In this document: positions 42,802 through 51,527 of the stretch, piece by piece | How positions within the stretch are numbered: position 1 is the stretch's first letter | Layout: the number at the start of each line of letters is the position of its first letter | Source of the DNA: Caulobacter sp. Root343 | Lineage (GTDB): Bacteria; Pseudomonadota; Alphaproteobacteria; Caulobacterales; Caulobacteraceae | Assembly (NCBI RefSeq): GCF_001425745.1 | Contig: NZ_LMDF01000012.1 | Span: forward strand, 115,896-179,895 | DNA length: 64,000 nucleotides | Direction: 5' to 3' | Program-made: the position numbers and the translations under genes | The notes under the pieces: generated by a model | What the model saw: only the letters and a program-made list of their open reading frames with translations | Told to the model about the DNA's origin: nothing | The model's database searches: none

Positions 42802-43680
42802 CTAGAACGCCTCGCTGACGATCGAGCCGTCCGGCAGCAGCGCCGCTCGCTTGAGCCCGCTCGAGGCGAACGGCATGGCGATTTCGCCGGAGCGATCCAC
42901 GGCCACCAGTCCTCCATGGCCGCCCAGGTCGGCGACCTCCTGGATCGCCGCTCGCGCGGCGTCTTCCAGCCGCTCACCGCCGAAGCGGACTCGATGGGCG
43001 ATCTGGGCCGCGACGGCGGTGCGGATGAAGTATTCGCCCTGGCCCGTACATGAGACCGCCGCGTGCGTGTCCGCCCAGGCGCCGGCCCCGATGATCGGAC
43101 TGTCGCCGACCCGGCCGGGCCGCTTGCCGAACACGCCGGCCGTCGAGGTGGCGGCGGCCAGGCGGCCTTCGGCATCGCGCACCACGCAGCCGACTGTGCC
43201 GGTAGGCAGGGCGTCGGGCGGGTGATTGTCCTCGAAAGCGCCGGCGCGGGTGAACCACGCCTCGGGATCCTCGACCACCTCCAGGCCCTGCTCGCGAGCG
43301 AAGTCGGTGGCGCCTTGGCCGGCCAGCATCACGTGCGGTGTCCGCTCCATCACGGCACGGGCGGCGAGGATCGGGCTTTTGAAACCTTGCAGGGCGGCGA
43401 CCGAGCCGGCGCGCAGGGTGGTTCCGTCCATCAGGCTGGCGTCCAGCTCGTACGCGCCGTCGGCATTGGGCGAGGCGCCTTTGCCGGCGATGTAGAGGCC
43501 GCTGGCTTCCAGCCCGACCACCGTCTCGACGGCGACGTCCAGGGCGCTCGCGCCAGCGGCCAGACGGTCGCGGGCCGTTTCGATCAGTCCGCGCATGTGC
43601 GCGATCTCGACGGCGTAGTCATGGCCGCGCTTGGCCCCGGCGCCGCCGTGCAGGGCAAGACTAAAACATTTGTTTGACAT
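42802..43680 (-). CDS. isoaspartyl peptidase/L-asparaginase
   Basis: A 292-residue Ntn-hydrolase. The nucleophile Thr that is exposed by autocleavage is in PTGTVGCVVRDAEG (about 163). Substrate-binding segment VGDSPIIGAGAWAD, and SCTGQGEYFIR. The N-terminal LALHGGAGAKRG is typical. It splits beta-aspartyl peptides and asparagine. Convergent with the HTH gene, divergent from the quinone oxidoreductase. Confidence 0.92.
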   Translation of the reverse strand: MSNKCFSLALHGGAGAKRGHDYAVEIAHMRGLIETARDRLAAGASALDVAVETVVGLEASGLYIAGKGASPNADGAYELDASLMDGTTLRAGSVAALQGFKSPILAARAVMERTPHVMLAGQGATDFAREQGLEVVEDPEAWFTRAGAFEDNHPPDALPTGTVGCVVRDAEGRLAAATSTAGVFGKRPGRVGDSPIIGAGAWADTHAAVSCTGQGEYFIRTAVAAQIAHRVRFGGERLEDAARAAIQEVADLGGHGGLVAVDRSGEIAMPFASSGLKRAALLPDGSIVSEAF

Positions 43681-43751
43681 TCTTCTTCCCCGCTCGGACG
43701 CCCTGCGCTAGCGTCCGGCGCGTCATAACGAAGAACCGTGGGAGAGGCGAC

Positions 43752-44750
43752 ATGAAGGCGGTGCTCAGCAAGGAAGTCGGCGGACCCGAGACCCTGGTGC
43801 TGGAGGAGCTGCCCGATCCCGTCGCCGGTCCCGGTCAGGTGCGGATCGACGTCAAGGCCTGCGGGGTGAACTATCCCGACGTTCTGATCATCGAGGACAA
43901 GTACCAGTTCAAGCCGCCGCGGCCGTTCGCGCCGGGCGGCGAGGTCTCGGGCGTGATCTCGGCGGTAGGGGACGGCGTCACCCGCTTCAAGATCGGCGAT
44001 CGCGTGTTGGCCTCGACCGGCTGGGGCGGCTACGCCGAGAAACTGGCGCTCGAGGAAGCGCGCTGCACCCCCATTCCGGACAACATGCCCTTCGACGAGG
44101 CGGCCGCCTTCGTTCTGACCTACGGCACGTCCTACTACGCCCTGAAAGATCGCGGTCAGGCGAAGCCCGGCGAGACCCTGCTGGTTCTGGGCGCGGCTGG
44201 AGGGGTTGGTCTGGCGGCGGTCGAGCTGGGCAAGGCGATGGGGGTGCGCGTTATCGCCGCAGCCTCCAGCCAGGAGAAGGTCGATCTGGCGATCAAGCAC
44301 GGCGCCGACAGCGGCGTCGTCTATCCGCGCGGACCGTTCGACAAGGACGGCCAGAAGGCCCTCGCGGAACTGTTCAAGAGCGCCTGCGGACCCGGCGGCT
44401 GGGACATGGCCTATGACGCCGTCGGCGGCGACTATTCCGAAGCGACCATCCGCGCCGCCGGCTGGAATGGCCGCTTTCTGGTCGTCGGCTTCCCGTCGGG
44501 GATTCCGAAAATCCCCTTGAATCTCACGCTTTTGAAGTCCTGTGACATCGTTGGCGTGTTCTGGGGCGCGGCCGCGGCGCGCGATCCCGCCGGTCACGCC
44601 CAGAACCTTCGCGAGCTGATGGATCTCTACGCCGTCGGCAAGATTCGACCGTATGTCTCGGAGCGTTTCCCGCTTGCTCGGGCTGGCGAGGCCATCGCCC
44701 ATCTGTCCAGCCGCAAGGCTATGGGCAAGGTCGTGATCACGGTTGATTGA
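43752..44750 (+). CDS. NADPH:quinone oxidoreductase family protein
   Basis: 332 residues, zinc-independent medium-chain dehydrogenase fold. GroES-like N-terminal domain (CGVNYPDVLIIEDKY, FAPGGEVSGVISAVGDGV) and Rossmann domain with LVLGAAGGVGLAAVELGKA (about 145). No zinc ligands. The family moves electrons from NADPH to quinones or enones; substrate unknown. GGAGAGG precedes ATG 43752. Confidence 0.9.
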   Translation: MKAVLSKEVGGPETLVLEELPDPVAGPGQVRIDVKACGVNYPDVLIIEDKYQFKPPRPFAPGGEVSGVISAVGDGVTRFKIGDRVLASTGWGGYAEKLALEEARCTPIPDNMPFDEAAAFVLTYGTSYYALKDRGQAKPGETLLVLGAAGGVGLAAVELGKAMGVRVIAAASSQEKVDLAIKHGADSGVVYPRGPFDKDGQKALAELFKSACGPGGWDMAYDAVGGDYSEATIRAAGWNGRFLVVGFPSGIPKIPLNLTLLKSCDIVGVFWGAAAARDPAGHAQNLRELMDLYAVGKIRPYVSERFPLARAGEAIAHLSSRKAMGKVVITVD

Positions 44751-44852
44751 GAAGGTTACCGCCACGTGGTTAAATCTCGCTAAGTATTCTTTTTAGCAAA
44801 ACAAACAGGACATTTGCGCAGAGTGCCTCCGAGACTAGGAGACTCTGCGACG

Positions 44853-45767
44853 ATGTTCGTCCAACAAGTGCAGAGCGGCGATGCGGCTCCGGCCGCTCCA
44901 CGCCGTCCATACCGCCTGACGCGGCGCCCGGAAGAGCGCGTGCGGGTGCTTGGGGGGACCATGGACCTGGTGCGCCCCGAGGAAGTGTTCCACTTCGTCT
45001 TGGGAAAGCTGGACGCGCGCCAGAGCGCCATCGTCGCCAACCACAACCTCCACAGCCTCTATTTGGTCGGCCAGGATCACCAGATCGGCGAGTTTTATAA
45101 GGAAGCCGACCTGATCGAGGTCGATTCCGTGCCGTTGATCTTCTGGGCGCGCTTGGTTGGCCGAGCCAGCCGACGCTTCCACCGCTGCACGTATCTGGAC
45201 TGGCGCGACGATTTCTGGGCCTTGGCGACTGAGAAGAACTGGAAGGTCTTCTTCGTCGGCGGCGCCCCCGGCGTGGCCGAACAGGCGATCGATCGGATCA
45301 AGCAGGACTGGCCGAGCGTCCAAGTCGCCAGCCGTCACGGCTATTTCGACGTCACGCAGGGCTCCGCCGAGAACACGTCCGTCGTCGAGGCCATCCGCGA
45401 CTATGCACCGGACATCGTGCTGGTCGGCATGGGCATGCCGCGGCAGGAAATCTGGACGCTGGAGAACCACAAGGCCTACGGCCCGGCCGTGACCTTCACC
45501 GTGGGCGGCGCCTTCGACTACGAAGCCGGCGTCCAGAAGGCCGCGCCGCGCTGGATGGGGCCCATGGGCATGGAGTGGCTGTACCGCTTGATGGCCGATC
45601 CGCAGCGCCTCTTCTCGCGCTACTGCATCGAGCCCTGGTCGCTGGTCGGACCCGCCTGTCGCGATGTGTCGCGGGCGCTGTCGCGGCGCCTGACGGAAGG
45701 CGACTTGCGCGCGGCCGAGGCCGCCCATTGGGAGCAAATGCGCGCCCGTAATGAAGCGGCGCGCTAG
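44853..45767 (+). CDS. WecG/TagA/CpsF-family glycosyltransferase
   Basis: 304 residues, GT26 family. Family signatures: VANHNLHSLYLV, DGxPL-like EVDSVPLIFWARL, FFVGGAPGVAEQAI, DIVLVGMGMPRQEIW and TVGGAFDYEAGVQKAAPRWM. These enzymes add N-acetylmannosaminuronate or a related sugar to a lipid carrier. A role in envelope polysaccharide is likely, given the UDP-sugar genes 3-6 kb downstream. ATG 44853 (MFVQQVQ) with AGGAGA upstream. Confidence 0.9.
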   Translation: MFVQQVQSGDAAPAAPRRPYRLTRRPEERVRVLGGTMDLVRPEEVFHFVLGKLDARQSAIVANHNLHSLYLVGQDHQIGEFYKEADLIEVDSVPLIFWARLVGRASRRFHRCTYLDWRDDFWALATEKNWKVFFVGGAPGVAEQAIDRIKQDWPSVQVASRHGYFDVTQGSAENTSVVEAIRDYAPDIVLVGMGMPRQEIWTLENHKAYGPAVTFTVGGAFDYEAGVQKAAPRWMGPMGMEWLYRLMADPQRLFSRYCIEPWSLVGPACRDVSRALSRRLTEGDLRAAEAAHWEQMRARNEAAR

Positions 45768-45801
45768 ACTATGACGTTCGAGATGGGGGCCGCTTGCGGC
45801 G

Positions 45802-45822
45802 AGGTCGCGAGGTTCGCGACCT
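45802..45822. terminator. perfect hairpin after the GT26 gene
   Basis: AGGTCGCGA, GGT loop, TCGCGACCT: a 9-bp perfect stem 35 nt after the stop and 22 nt before the next gene. No T tract. Confidence 0.4.
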
Positions 45823-45844
45823 GGAATAGGGGGCTGGGGGGCCG

Positions 45845-46036
45845 ATGAGCCTGGATATTCGTATCATGACGCTGGAGGCCAACGAGCGCTCCGGCTTTAC
45901 GCACCGCGCCGTCGCGGGCATGGGGCTGGTCGGCCTCGGCCTGGCGTGGGCGGTGCTGCTGCTGCCATGCATGCTGTGGTTGGCTGTCAGTCACTTGAGC
46001 CATCGGCTTCAGCCGCTGGTCCGTCGCCCGGCCTGA
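45845..46036 (+). CDS. small single-pass membrane protein
   Basis: 63 residues. A polar, charged first part (MSLDIRIMTLEANERSGF), one helix (MGLVGLGLAWAVLLLPCMLW), and a basic tail (SHRLQPLVRRPA). No family recognised. GGGGGG stands 3 nt before the ATG. Confidence 0.55.
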   Translation: MSLDIRIMTLEANERSGFTHRAVAGMGLVGLGLAWAVLLLPCMLWLAVSHLSHRLQPLVRRPA

Positions 46037-46142
46037 TCCGGTTCAGGGGGCCTTGAAGACCCTCTAGCCAACAGTTGTTTGCTCCGCGAGTATGATCGCT
46101 GATCACTGACCCGAGAGAGGTCAGGGATGCGGAGGAAACGCC

Positions 46143-47033
46143 ATGGTCGGACGTCTGGACGGCAAGGTCGCCGTCGTCACCGGGGGCTGTTCGGGCATCG
46201 GGCTCGGAACGGTCGAACTCTTCGTGGCCGAGGGCGCGTGCGTGATCGCCGCCGACCTGCAGGCCGAGAAGGGTGAGATGCTCGAGAGGCGCTTTGCCGA
46301 CCGGGTCCGCTTCTCGCGTTGCGACGTCACCTCGGAAGACGATCTGATCAGGACCATGGCCTTGGCCGACGGCGCGTTCGGCGGTCTCGACATCCTGTTC
46401 AACAACGCCGGACACGGCGGCACCCCCGCCGCGGTGCCGGAACTGACGGTCGAGGGCTGGGACAAGACCTTCGCCCTGCTGGTGCGCGGCCCGGCCATCG
46501 GCATGAAGCACGCCTTGCCGTTGATGCTGAAGCGTGGCGGCGGCTCGATCATCAACACCGCCTCGATCGCCGGCCTGCAGGCGGGCTTTGGGCCCCTGGC
46601 CTATTCGGCGGCCAAGTCGGCGGTGATCCATATGAGCCGGTGCGCGGCGGCCGAGCTGTCGCCGCTGAAGATCCGGGTCAACGCCATCTGCCCCGGCCTG
46701 ATCGCCACCTCGATCTTCGGCGCGTCCATGGGCCTGGCGCGCGAGGTCGCCGACCAGATGGCCGCGCAGATCGCGTCGATCGGTCCCAAGATCCAGCCGA
46801 TCCCCAAGTCAGGCCTGCCCGAGGACATCGCCGCCGCCGCCCTCTACCTGGCCAGCGATGACTCCGCCTTCGTGACAGGGACCCACATCGTGGTCGACGG
46901 CGGCATCACGGTGGGCCCGCGCAGCGCCTGGGACAGGAACACGCCCTCGCCGATCCTGGCGGCTATGGGCATTACATCCGAACAGGCCGAACAGATGCGG
47001 GCCAACCTGATCGCCTCCGGCGCGGCGGGGTGA
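46143..47033 (+). CDS. SDR family oxidoreductase
   Basis: 296 residues. Cofactor motif VVTGGCSGIGLGT (about 13-25), NNAGHGG at about 85, catalytic Ser in NTASIAGLQ and YSAAK. C-terminal segment ICPGLIATSIFG and FVTGTHIVVDGG. A classical short-chain dehydrogenase; substrate unknown. It overlaps the DMT gene by 4 nt. Confidence 0.92.
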   Translation: MVGRLDGKVAVVTGGCSGIGLGTVELFVAEGACVIAADLQAEKGEMLERRFADRVRFSRCDVTSEDDLIRTMALADGAFGGLDILFNNAGHGGTPAAVPELTVEGWDKTFALLVRGPAIGMKHALPLMLKRGGGSIINTASIAGLQAGFGPLAYSAAKSAVIHMSRCAAAELSPLKIRVNAICPGLIATSIFGASMGLAREVADQMAAQIASIGPKIQPIPKSGLPEDIAAAALYLASDDSAFVTGTHIVVDGGITVGPRSAWDRNTPSPILAAMGITSEQAEQMRANLIASGAAG

Positions 47034-47920
47034 CTCTCACGCCGAATCTGCGCGGCGCGCTGTGGATGCTGGCCTCGGCGGTCGGCTTCACGGCGATGAC
47101 CACCCTGATCAAGTTCCTCGGACCAGGCTATCCGGCGGCTCTGCAAACCTTCTATCGGCAGTTGGCGGGCGTGCTCGTGCTGTTGCCCCTGATCGCTCGT
47201 GACTGGCGAGGTGCGTTCCGAACGACCCGGCCGGGCATCCTGATCTTTCGCTCCAGCGCGGGCGTCCTGGCCCTGATCATGGGCTTCTACGCCTATCAGA
47301 AGCTGCCGCTGGCCGACGCCAACGCCCTGTCGTTCACACGAACGCTCTGGCTGGTGCCGCTAGCGGCCTTCGTACTGCGCGAGCCGATCGGGCCCTTGCG
47401 GATCGGCGCGGCCCTGGTCGGCTTCCTGGGCGTCTTGATCATGCTGCGGCCGGGCGCGGGAGGCATGGGCGCCTGGATCGGCTGGCCGCAGGCCTGCGCC
47501 CTGATTTCGGCTTTCCTGTTCGCCTTGACCATTACGGGCATGAAGGTCATGACCCGCGACCACAGGCCGTTCGTGCTGCTGGTCTACGCGGCCGTGCTGG
47601 GTCTGATCTTCGCCCTTCCGCCAGCCCTGTTCGTCTGGCGCTGGCCGACCTGGCCGGACCTTGGTCTTCTGGCCGCCATGGGCGTGATCGGCACCCTCAC
47701 CCAAGGGGCCTATATCAAGGGCATGGAGGCCGGCGAGGCGGCGGTCATGGCGCCGATCGACTATACGCGGCTTGTCTTCGCCGTCGGGGCTGGTCTGCTG
47801 CTGTTCCACGAGGTTCCGCGTCGGGCGACGATCTTCGGGGCGATCATCGTGGTGGTCTCGACCCTGTTCATCTCCTGGCGCGAGCACCAGTCGGCTCAGC
47901 GGACGGCTCAGCCGGCGTAG
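47030..47920 (+). CDS. DMT family (EamA) transporter
   Basis: 296 residues with about ten helices in two EamA repeats (FTAMTTLIKFLGPGYPAAL first, CALISAFLFALTITGMKVM second). Exporter for a small molecule, unknown substrate. GTG start overlapping the SDR stop, so the two are probably coupled. Its 3' end overlaps the end of the convergent epimerase gene by 13 nt. Confidence 0.88.
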   Translation: MTLTPNLRGALWMLASAVGFTAMTTLIKFLGPGYPAALQTFYRQLAGVLVLLPLIARDWRGAFRTTRPGILIFRSSAGVLALIMGFYAYQKLPLADANALSFTRTLWLVPLAAFVLREPIGPLRIGAALVGFLGVLIMLRPGAGGMGAWIGWPQACALISAFLFALTITGMKVMTRDHRPFVLLVYAAVLGLIFALPPALFVWRWPTWPDLGLLAAMGVIGTLTQGAYIKGMEAGEAAVMAPIDYTRLVFAVGAGLLLFHEVPRRATIFGAIIVVVSTLFISWREHQSAQRTAQPA

Positions 47921-48894
47921 GTCCTGCGCCATTCCACGAAGCGGGACAGACCCTCCGCCAGCTTGACCTTGGGGCTGTAGCCGCAAAGCGCGCGCAGCTT
48001 GTCGATATTGGCGAAGGTTGCGGTGACGTCGCCCTGCTGCATGGGGCGGAAGACCTTCTTGGCCTCGATCCCGAGGGCGGTCTCCAGCGTGGTGATCATC
48101 TCCATCAGCCCGATCGGATCGTTGTCGCCGATGTTGTAGATTTCGTGCGCGCCGCTGGCTGGGGGATGGTCAAGCACACCGATGATCCCGTCGACGATGT
48201 CGTCGATATAGGTGAAGTCGCGAGCCATCCGGCCCTCGCCATAGACCTCGATCGGCTCGCCTTTCAGCATGCTCTCGGTGAAGCCGTAGTAGGCCATGTC
48301 CGGCCGGCCCCAGGGCCCATAGACGGTGAAGAACCGCAGACCCGACTGCGGGAAGCCGTAGAGGCGGGCATAGCTCTGGCTCAGCATCTCGCAGGAGCGC
48401 TTGGTGGCGGCGTACAGCGAGACGGGCATGTCGGCCGGGTCGGTCTCGCGGAACCCGTCGCCGTTCAGCGGCCGGTCGCCATAGACGCTGGAAGAGGAGG
48501 CGTAGACGAGGTGCTCGACTCCGGCATGGCGGCAGGCCTCCAGCACCGCCAGATGGCCGGCCAGGTTGCTGCGCTCGTAGGCGAACGGGTTTTCGATCGA
48601 GTAACGGACCCCGGCCTGGGCGGCCAGATGGACCACTCGCCTGGCGCCTGAGGTCTTCACCAGAGCCGCGAAGGCCTCGTGCTCGGCGATGTCCATGCGG
48701 ACCATCGTGAAGCCCGGGCGGCCTTCCAGCCGGGCGGCCCGCGCCGCCTTCAGGGCGGGATCGTAATAGTCGTTGAAGACGTCGACCCCGATCACCGTCT
48801 CGCCGCGATCCAGCAGGCGCTCGGCCACGTGCAGGCCGATGAAGCCCGCCGCGCCCGTCACCACGACCGGAGAGACGATGGCCGGGGTCGCCAT
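47908..48894 (-). CDS. NAD-dependent epimerase, probably UDP-glucuronate 4-epimerase
   Basis: 328 residues, extended SDR. N-terminal VVTGAAGFIGLHVAERLL, then VDVFNDYYDPALK, which is typical of UDP-glucuronate 4-epimerases. Catalytic YAATKRS and the substrate loop FTVYGPWGRPDMAYYGF. It makes UDP-galacturonate from the product of the UDP-glucose dehydrogenase, whose gene ends 3 nt upstream. Confidence 0.9.
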   Translation of the reverse strand: MATPAIVSPVVVTGAAGFIGLHVAERLLDRGETVIGVDVFNDYYDPALKAARAARLEGRPGFTMVRMDIAEHEAFAALVKTSGARRVVHLAAQAGVRYSIENPFAYERSNLAGHLAVLEACRHAGVEHLVYASSSSVYGDRPLNGDGFRETDPADMPVSLYAATKRSCEMLSQSYARLYGFPQSGLRFFTVYGPWGRPDMAYYGFTESMLKGEPIEVYGEGRMARDFTYIDDIVDGIIGVLDHPPASGAHEIYNIGDNDPIGLMEMITTLETALGIEAKKVFRPMQQGDVTATFANIDKLRALCGYSPKVKLAEGLSRFVEWRRTYAG

Positions 48895-48897
48895 TCG

Positions 48898-50205
48898 TCA
48901 GCCTCGGCCGATGCTGGCGTAGGTGAAGCCGTGGCGAACCATCTCGCTGGGCTTGTAGACATTGCGCAGATCGACCACGACCGGCGTCTTCATCAGCAGC
49001 TTCAGGCGGTCCAGGTCCAAGGCGCGGAACTGGTCCCACTCGGTCAAGATCACCAGGGCGTCCGCGTGCTCGGCGGTCTCGTAGGCGCCGGCCTTGAAGT
49101 CGACGTCCTTCAGCAGCTTCTCGGCCTCATGGCGGCCTTCCGGGTCGAAGGCCTGGACGCTGGCGCCGAGAGCCTGCAGGGCGGGGATGATGTCGAGGCT
49201 AGGCGCGTCGCGCATGTCGTCGGTGTTGGGCTTGAAGGTCAGGCCCAGCACGCCGATCGTCTTGCCGGCCAGATCTTCCGAGCCGATCGCGGCGGCGACC
49301 TTGCCCGCCATCGCCTTCTTGCGGTCGTCGTTGATCTGGACCGTGGTCTCGATCAGCCGCGTGGGCGCGCCGTAATCCTGGGCGGTCTTGACCAGGGCGA
49401 TGGTGTCCTTCGGGAAGCAGCTGCCGCCGTAGCCGGGCCCGGCGTTCAGGAACTTGCCGCCGATCCGCTTGTCCAGGCCGATGCCCTTGGCCACCTGCTG
49501 CACGTCCGCGCCGACCTTCTCGCAGAGATCGGCCATCTCGTTGATGAAGGTGATCTTCATCGCCAGGAACGCATTGGCGGCGTACTTGATCAACTCGCTG
49601 GTGCGGCGGCCCGTGAAGACGATGGGAGTCTCGTTCAGCGACAGCGGACGATAAAGGTCGCGCATCACCGCCTGGGCGCGCTCGTCCTCGGAGCCCACCA
49701 CGACACGGTCGGGACGCTTGAAGTCCTCGATCGCCGCGCCTTCGCGCAGGAATTCCGGGTTGGAGACCACGGCGAACTGGGCGTCGGGGCGGGCCTTCTT
49801 GATGATCGCCTCGACCTCGTCACCGGTGCCGACCGGCACGGTCGACTTGGTGACAATGACCGTGAAGCCGTCGATCAGGCCGGCGATCTCCTCCGCCGCG
49901 GCGTAGACGTAGGACAGGTCGGCATGGCCGTCGCCCCGGCGCGTGGGCGTGCCCACGGCGATGAACACCGCCTCGGCGTCCTTGATCGCCTGGGCGCCGT
50001 CCAGGGTGAAGAACAGGCGGCCTTCGCGGACGTTGCGGGCCACCAGATCGTCGAGCCCGGGCTCGAAGATCGGGATTTCGCCCTTCTCCAGCCGCTCGAT
50101 CTTGCTGGCGTCCTTGTCGATGCAAGTCACCACATGGCCGAAGTCGGCGAAACACGCCCCCGACACCAGGCCCACATACCCAGTGCCAATCATCGCTACG
50201 CGCAT
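48898..50205 (-). CDS. UDP-glucose 6-dehydrogenase
   Basis: 435 residues. NAD motif MIGTGYVGLVSGACFADFG, the substrate segment FLREGAAIEDF and the catalytic Cys in GPGYGGSCFPKDTIALV (about 261). It oxidises UDP-glucose to UDP-glucuronate. ATG 50205 (MRVAMIGTG). First of a two-gene operon with the epimerase; divergent from the galE-like gene. Confidence 0.94.
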   Translation of the reverse strand: MRVAMIGTGYVGLVSGACFADFGHVVTCIDKDASKIERLEKGEIPIFEPGLDDLVARNVREGRLFFTLDGAQAIKDAEAVFIAVGTPTRRGDGHADLSYVYAAAEEIAGLIDGFTVIVTKSTVPVGTGDEVEAIIKKARPDAQFAVVSNPEFLREGAAIEDFKRPDRVVVGSEDERAQAVMRDLYRPLSLNETPIVFTGRRTSELIKYAANAFLAMKITFINEMADLCEKVGADVQQVAKGIGLDKRIGGKFLNAGPGYGGSCFPKDTIALVKTAQDYGAPTRLIETTVQINDDRKKAMAGKVAAAIGSEDLAGKTIGVLGLTFKPNTDDMRDAPSLDIIPALQALGASVQAFDPEGRHEAEKLLKDVDFKAGAYETAEHADALVILTEWDQFRALDLDRLKLLMKTPVVVDLRNVYKPSEMVRHGFTYASIGRG

Positions 50206-50407
50206 CGAAGCATCCTGATCTCGGTCAGCGCCGTCCCACACGCGACGCACCTGCCTAATCCAGCAATCGGCCCGCCGAAGCAAGTCGCGCCGCTAAAGCG
50301 CTTGCGGCAATGACATGGTGATGACGAAAGCGCCGCTTCCGTGATCTTGGACTTTCAACCTTCGCGCAAACTCGTTAGCGAGAACGATCGTCGCGTGGGG
50401 GATCTCG

Positions 50408-51391
50408 ATGCAGACCGTTCTGGTGGCCGGCGGCGCTGGCTATGTTGGCTCGCACACCTGCCTGGCCTTGGCCGAGGCCGGCTTTCGGCCGGTGGTCTTC
50501 GACGACCTGTCCAACGGCCATCGCGAACACGTGCAGTGGGGCCCGCTAGAAGTTGGCGACATCCGCGACGCGGCGCGCCTGGACGCCGTCTTCGCGGCCC
50601 ACCGCCCGGTGGCCGTCCTGCATTTCGCCGCCCGGATCGAGGTCGGCGAGTCGGTCAAGAATCCTGGCGTCTTCTTCGACAACAATGTCGGCGGGACGAT
50701 CACCCTGATCGAGGCGGCGCGGCGGGCCGGGGTCAACGCCCTGGTCTTCTCCTCGACCTGCGCCACCTTCGGGGATCCCGTGAACCTGCCGATGAACGAG
50801 ACCCATCCCCAGGCGCCGCTCAATCCCTATGGCCGCAGCAAGCTGATGGTCGAACAGGCCCTGGCGGACTACGACCGCTATCTGGGCTTCAGGAGCGCGG
50901 TGATGCGCTACTTCAACGCCGCCGGCGCCGATCCGGAGGGGCGGATCGGCGAGTGGCACGAGCCCGAGACCCACGCCATTCCGCTGGCGATCCAGGTGGC
51001 CCTCGGCCAGCGGTCGCATTTCACGATCTTCGGCGATGACTATGACACCCGCGACGGCACGGCGGTGCGCGACTATGTCCACGTGCTGGATCTGGCCGAC
51101 GCCCACGTCTCGGCGCTCCGGCGGCTGCTGGCCGGAGGATCGTCGGAGTCGTTCAACCTGGGTACGGGCACAGGGACCACGGTGCGCGAGCTCGTCGACG
51201 GCGTTGGTCGAGCGGTCGGCAAACCGCTCGCGGTCCAGATGGCGGCGCGGCGCCTGGGCGACGCGCCGGTGCTGGTCGGCGACAACGCCAAGGCCCGCGC
51301 CGAGCTAGGTTGGAAGCCGTCGCGCGACCTCGACGCCATCCTGTCCAGCGCCTGGCGTTGGCATCAGGCCCAAGCCGCCGTCGGCCGCTGA
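50408..51391 (+). CDS. galE: UDP-glucose 4-epimerase
   Basis: 327 residues. VAGGAGYVGSHTCLALAEAGF, DDLSNGH, catalytic YGRSKLMVEQ and FNAAGADPEGRIGE are GalE signatures. It interconverts UDP-glucose and UDP-galactose for envelope sugars. GGGGGAT precedes the ATG. An imperfect stem (51404-51423) follows the stop. Confidence 0.9.
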   Translation: MQTVLVAGGAGYVGSHTCLALAEAGFRPVVFDDLSNGHREHVQWGPLEVGDIRDAARLDAVFAAHRPVAVLHFAARIEVGESVKNPGVFFDNNVGGTITLIEAARRAGVNALVFSSTCATFGDPVNLPMNETHPQAPLNPYGRSKLMVEQALADYDRYLGFRSAVMRYFNAAGADPEGRIGEWHEPETHAIPLAIQVALGQRSHFTIFGDDYDTRDGTAVRDYVHVLDLADAHVSALRRLLAGGSSESFNLGTGTGTTVRELVDGVGRAVGKPLAVQMAARRLGDAPVLVGDNAKARAELGWKPSRDLDAILSSAWRWHQAQAAVGR

Positions 51392-51527
51392 ACTTCAGGT
51401 GTAGCGGGGAAGAATATTCCCGCGATAACCCTCGCCTTGGGTGTGATGTCGCGATCCCCGTCGGCGAAACGGTTTATTTGCAACTCTCGCTGTAGCTCTA
51501 AGGGGATGTGACTCCTGGGGGACGTGC

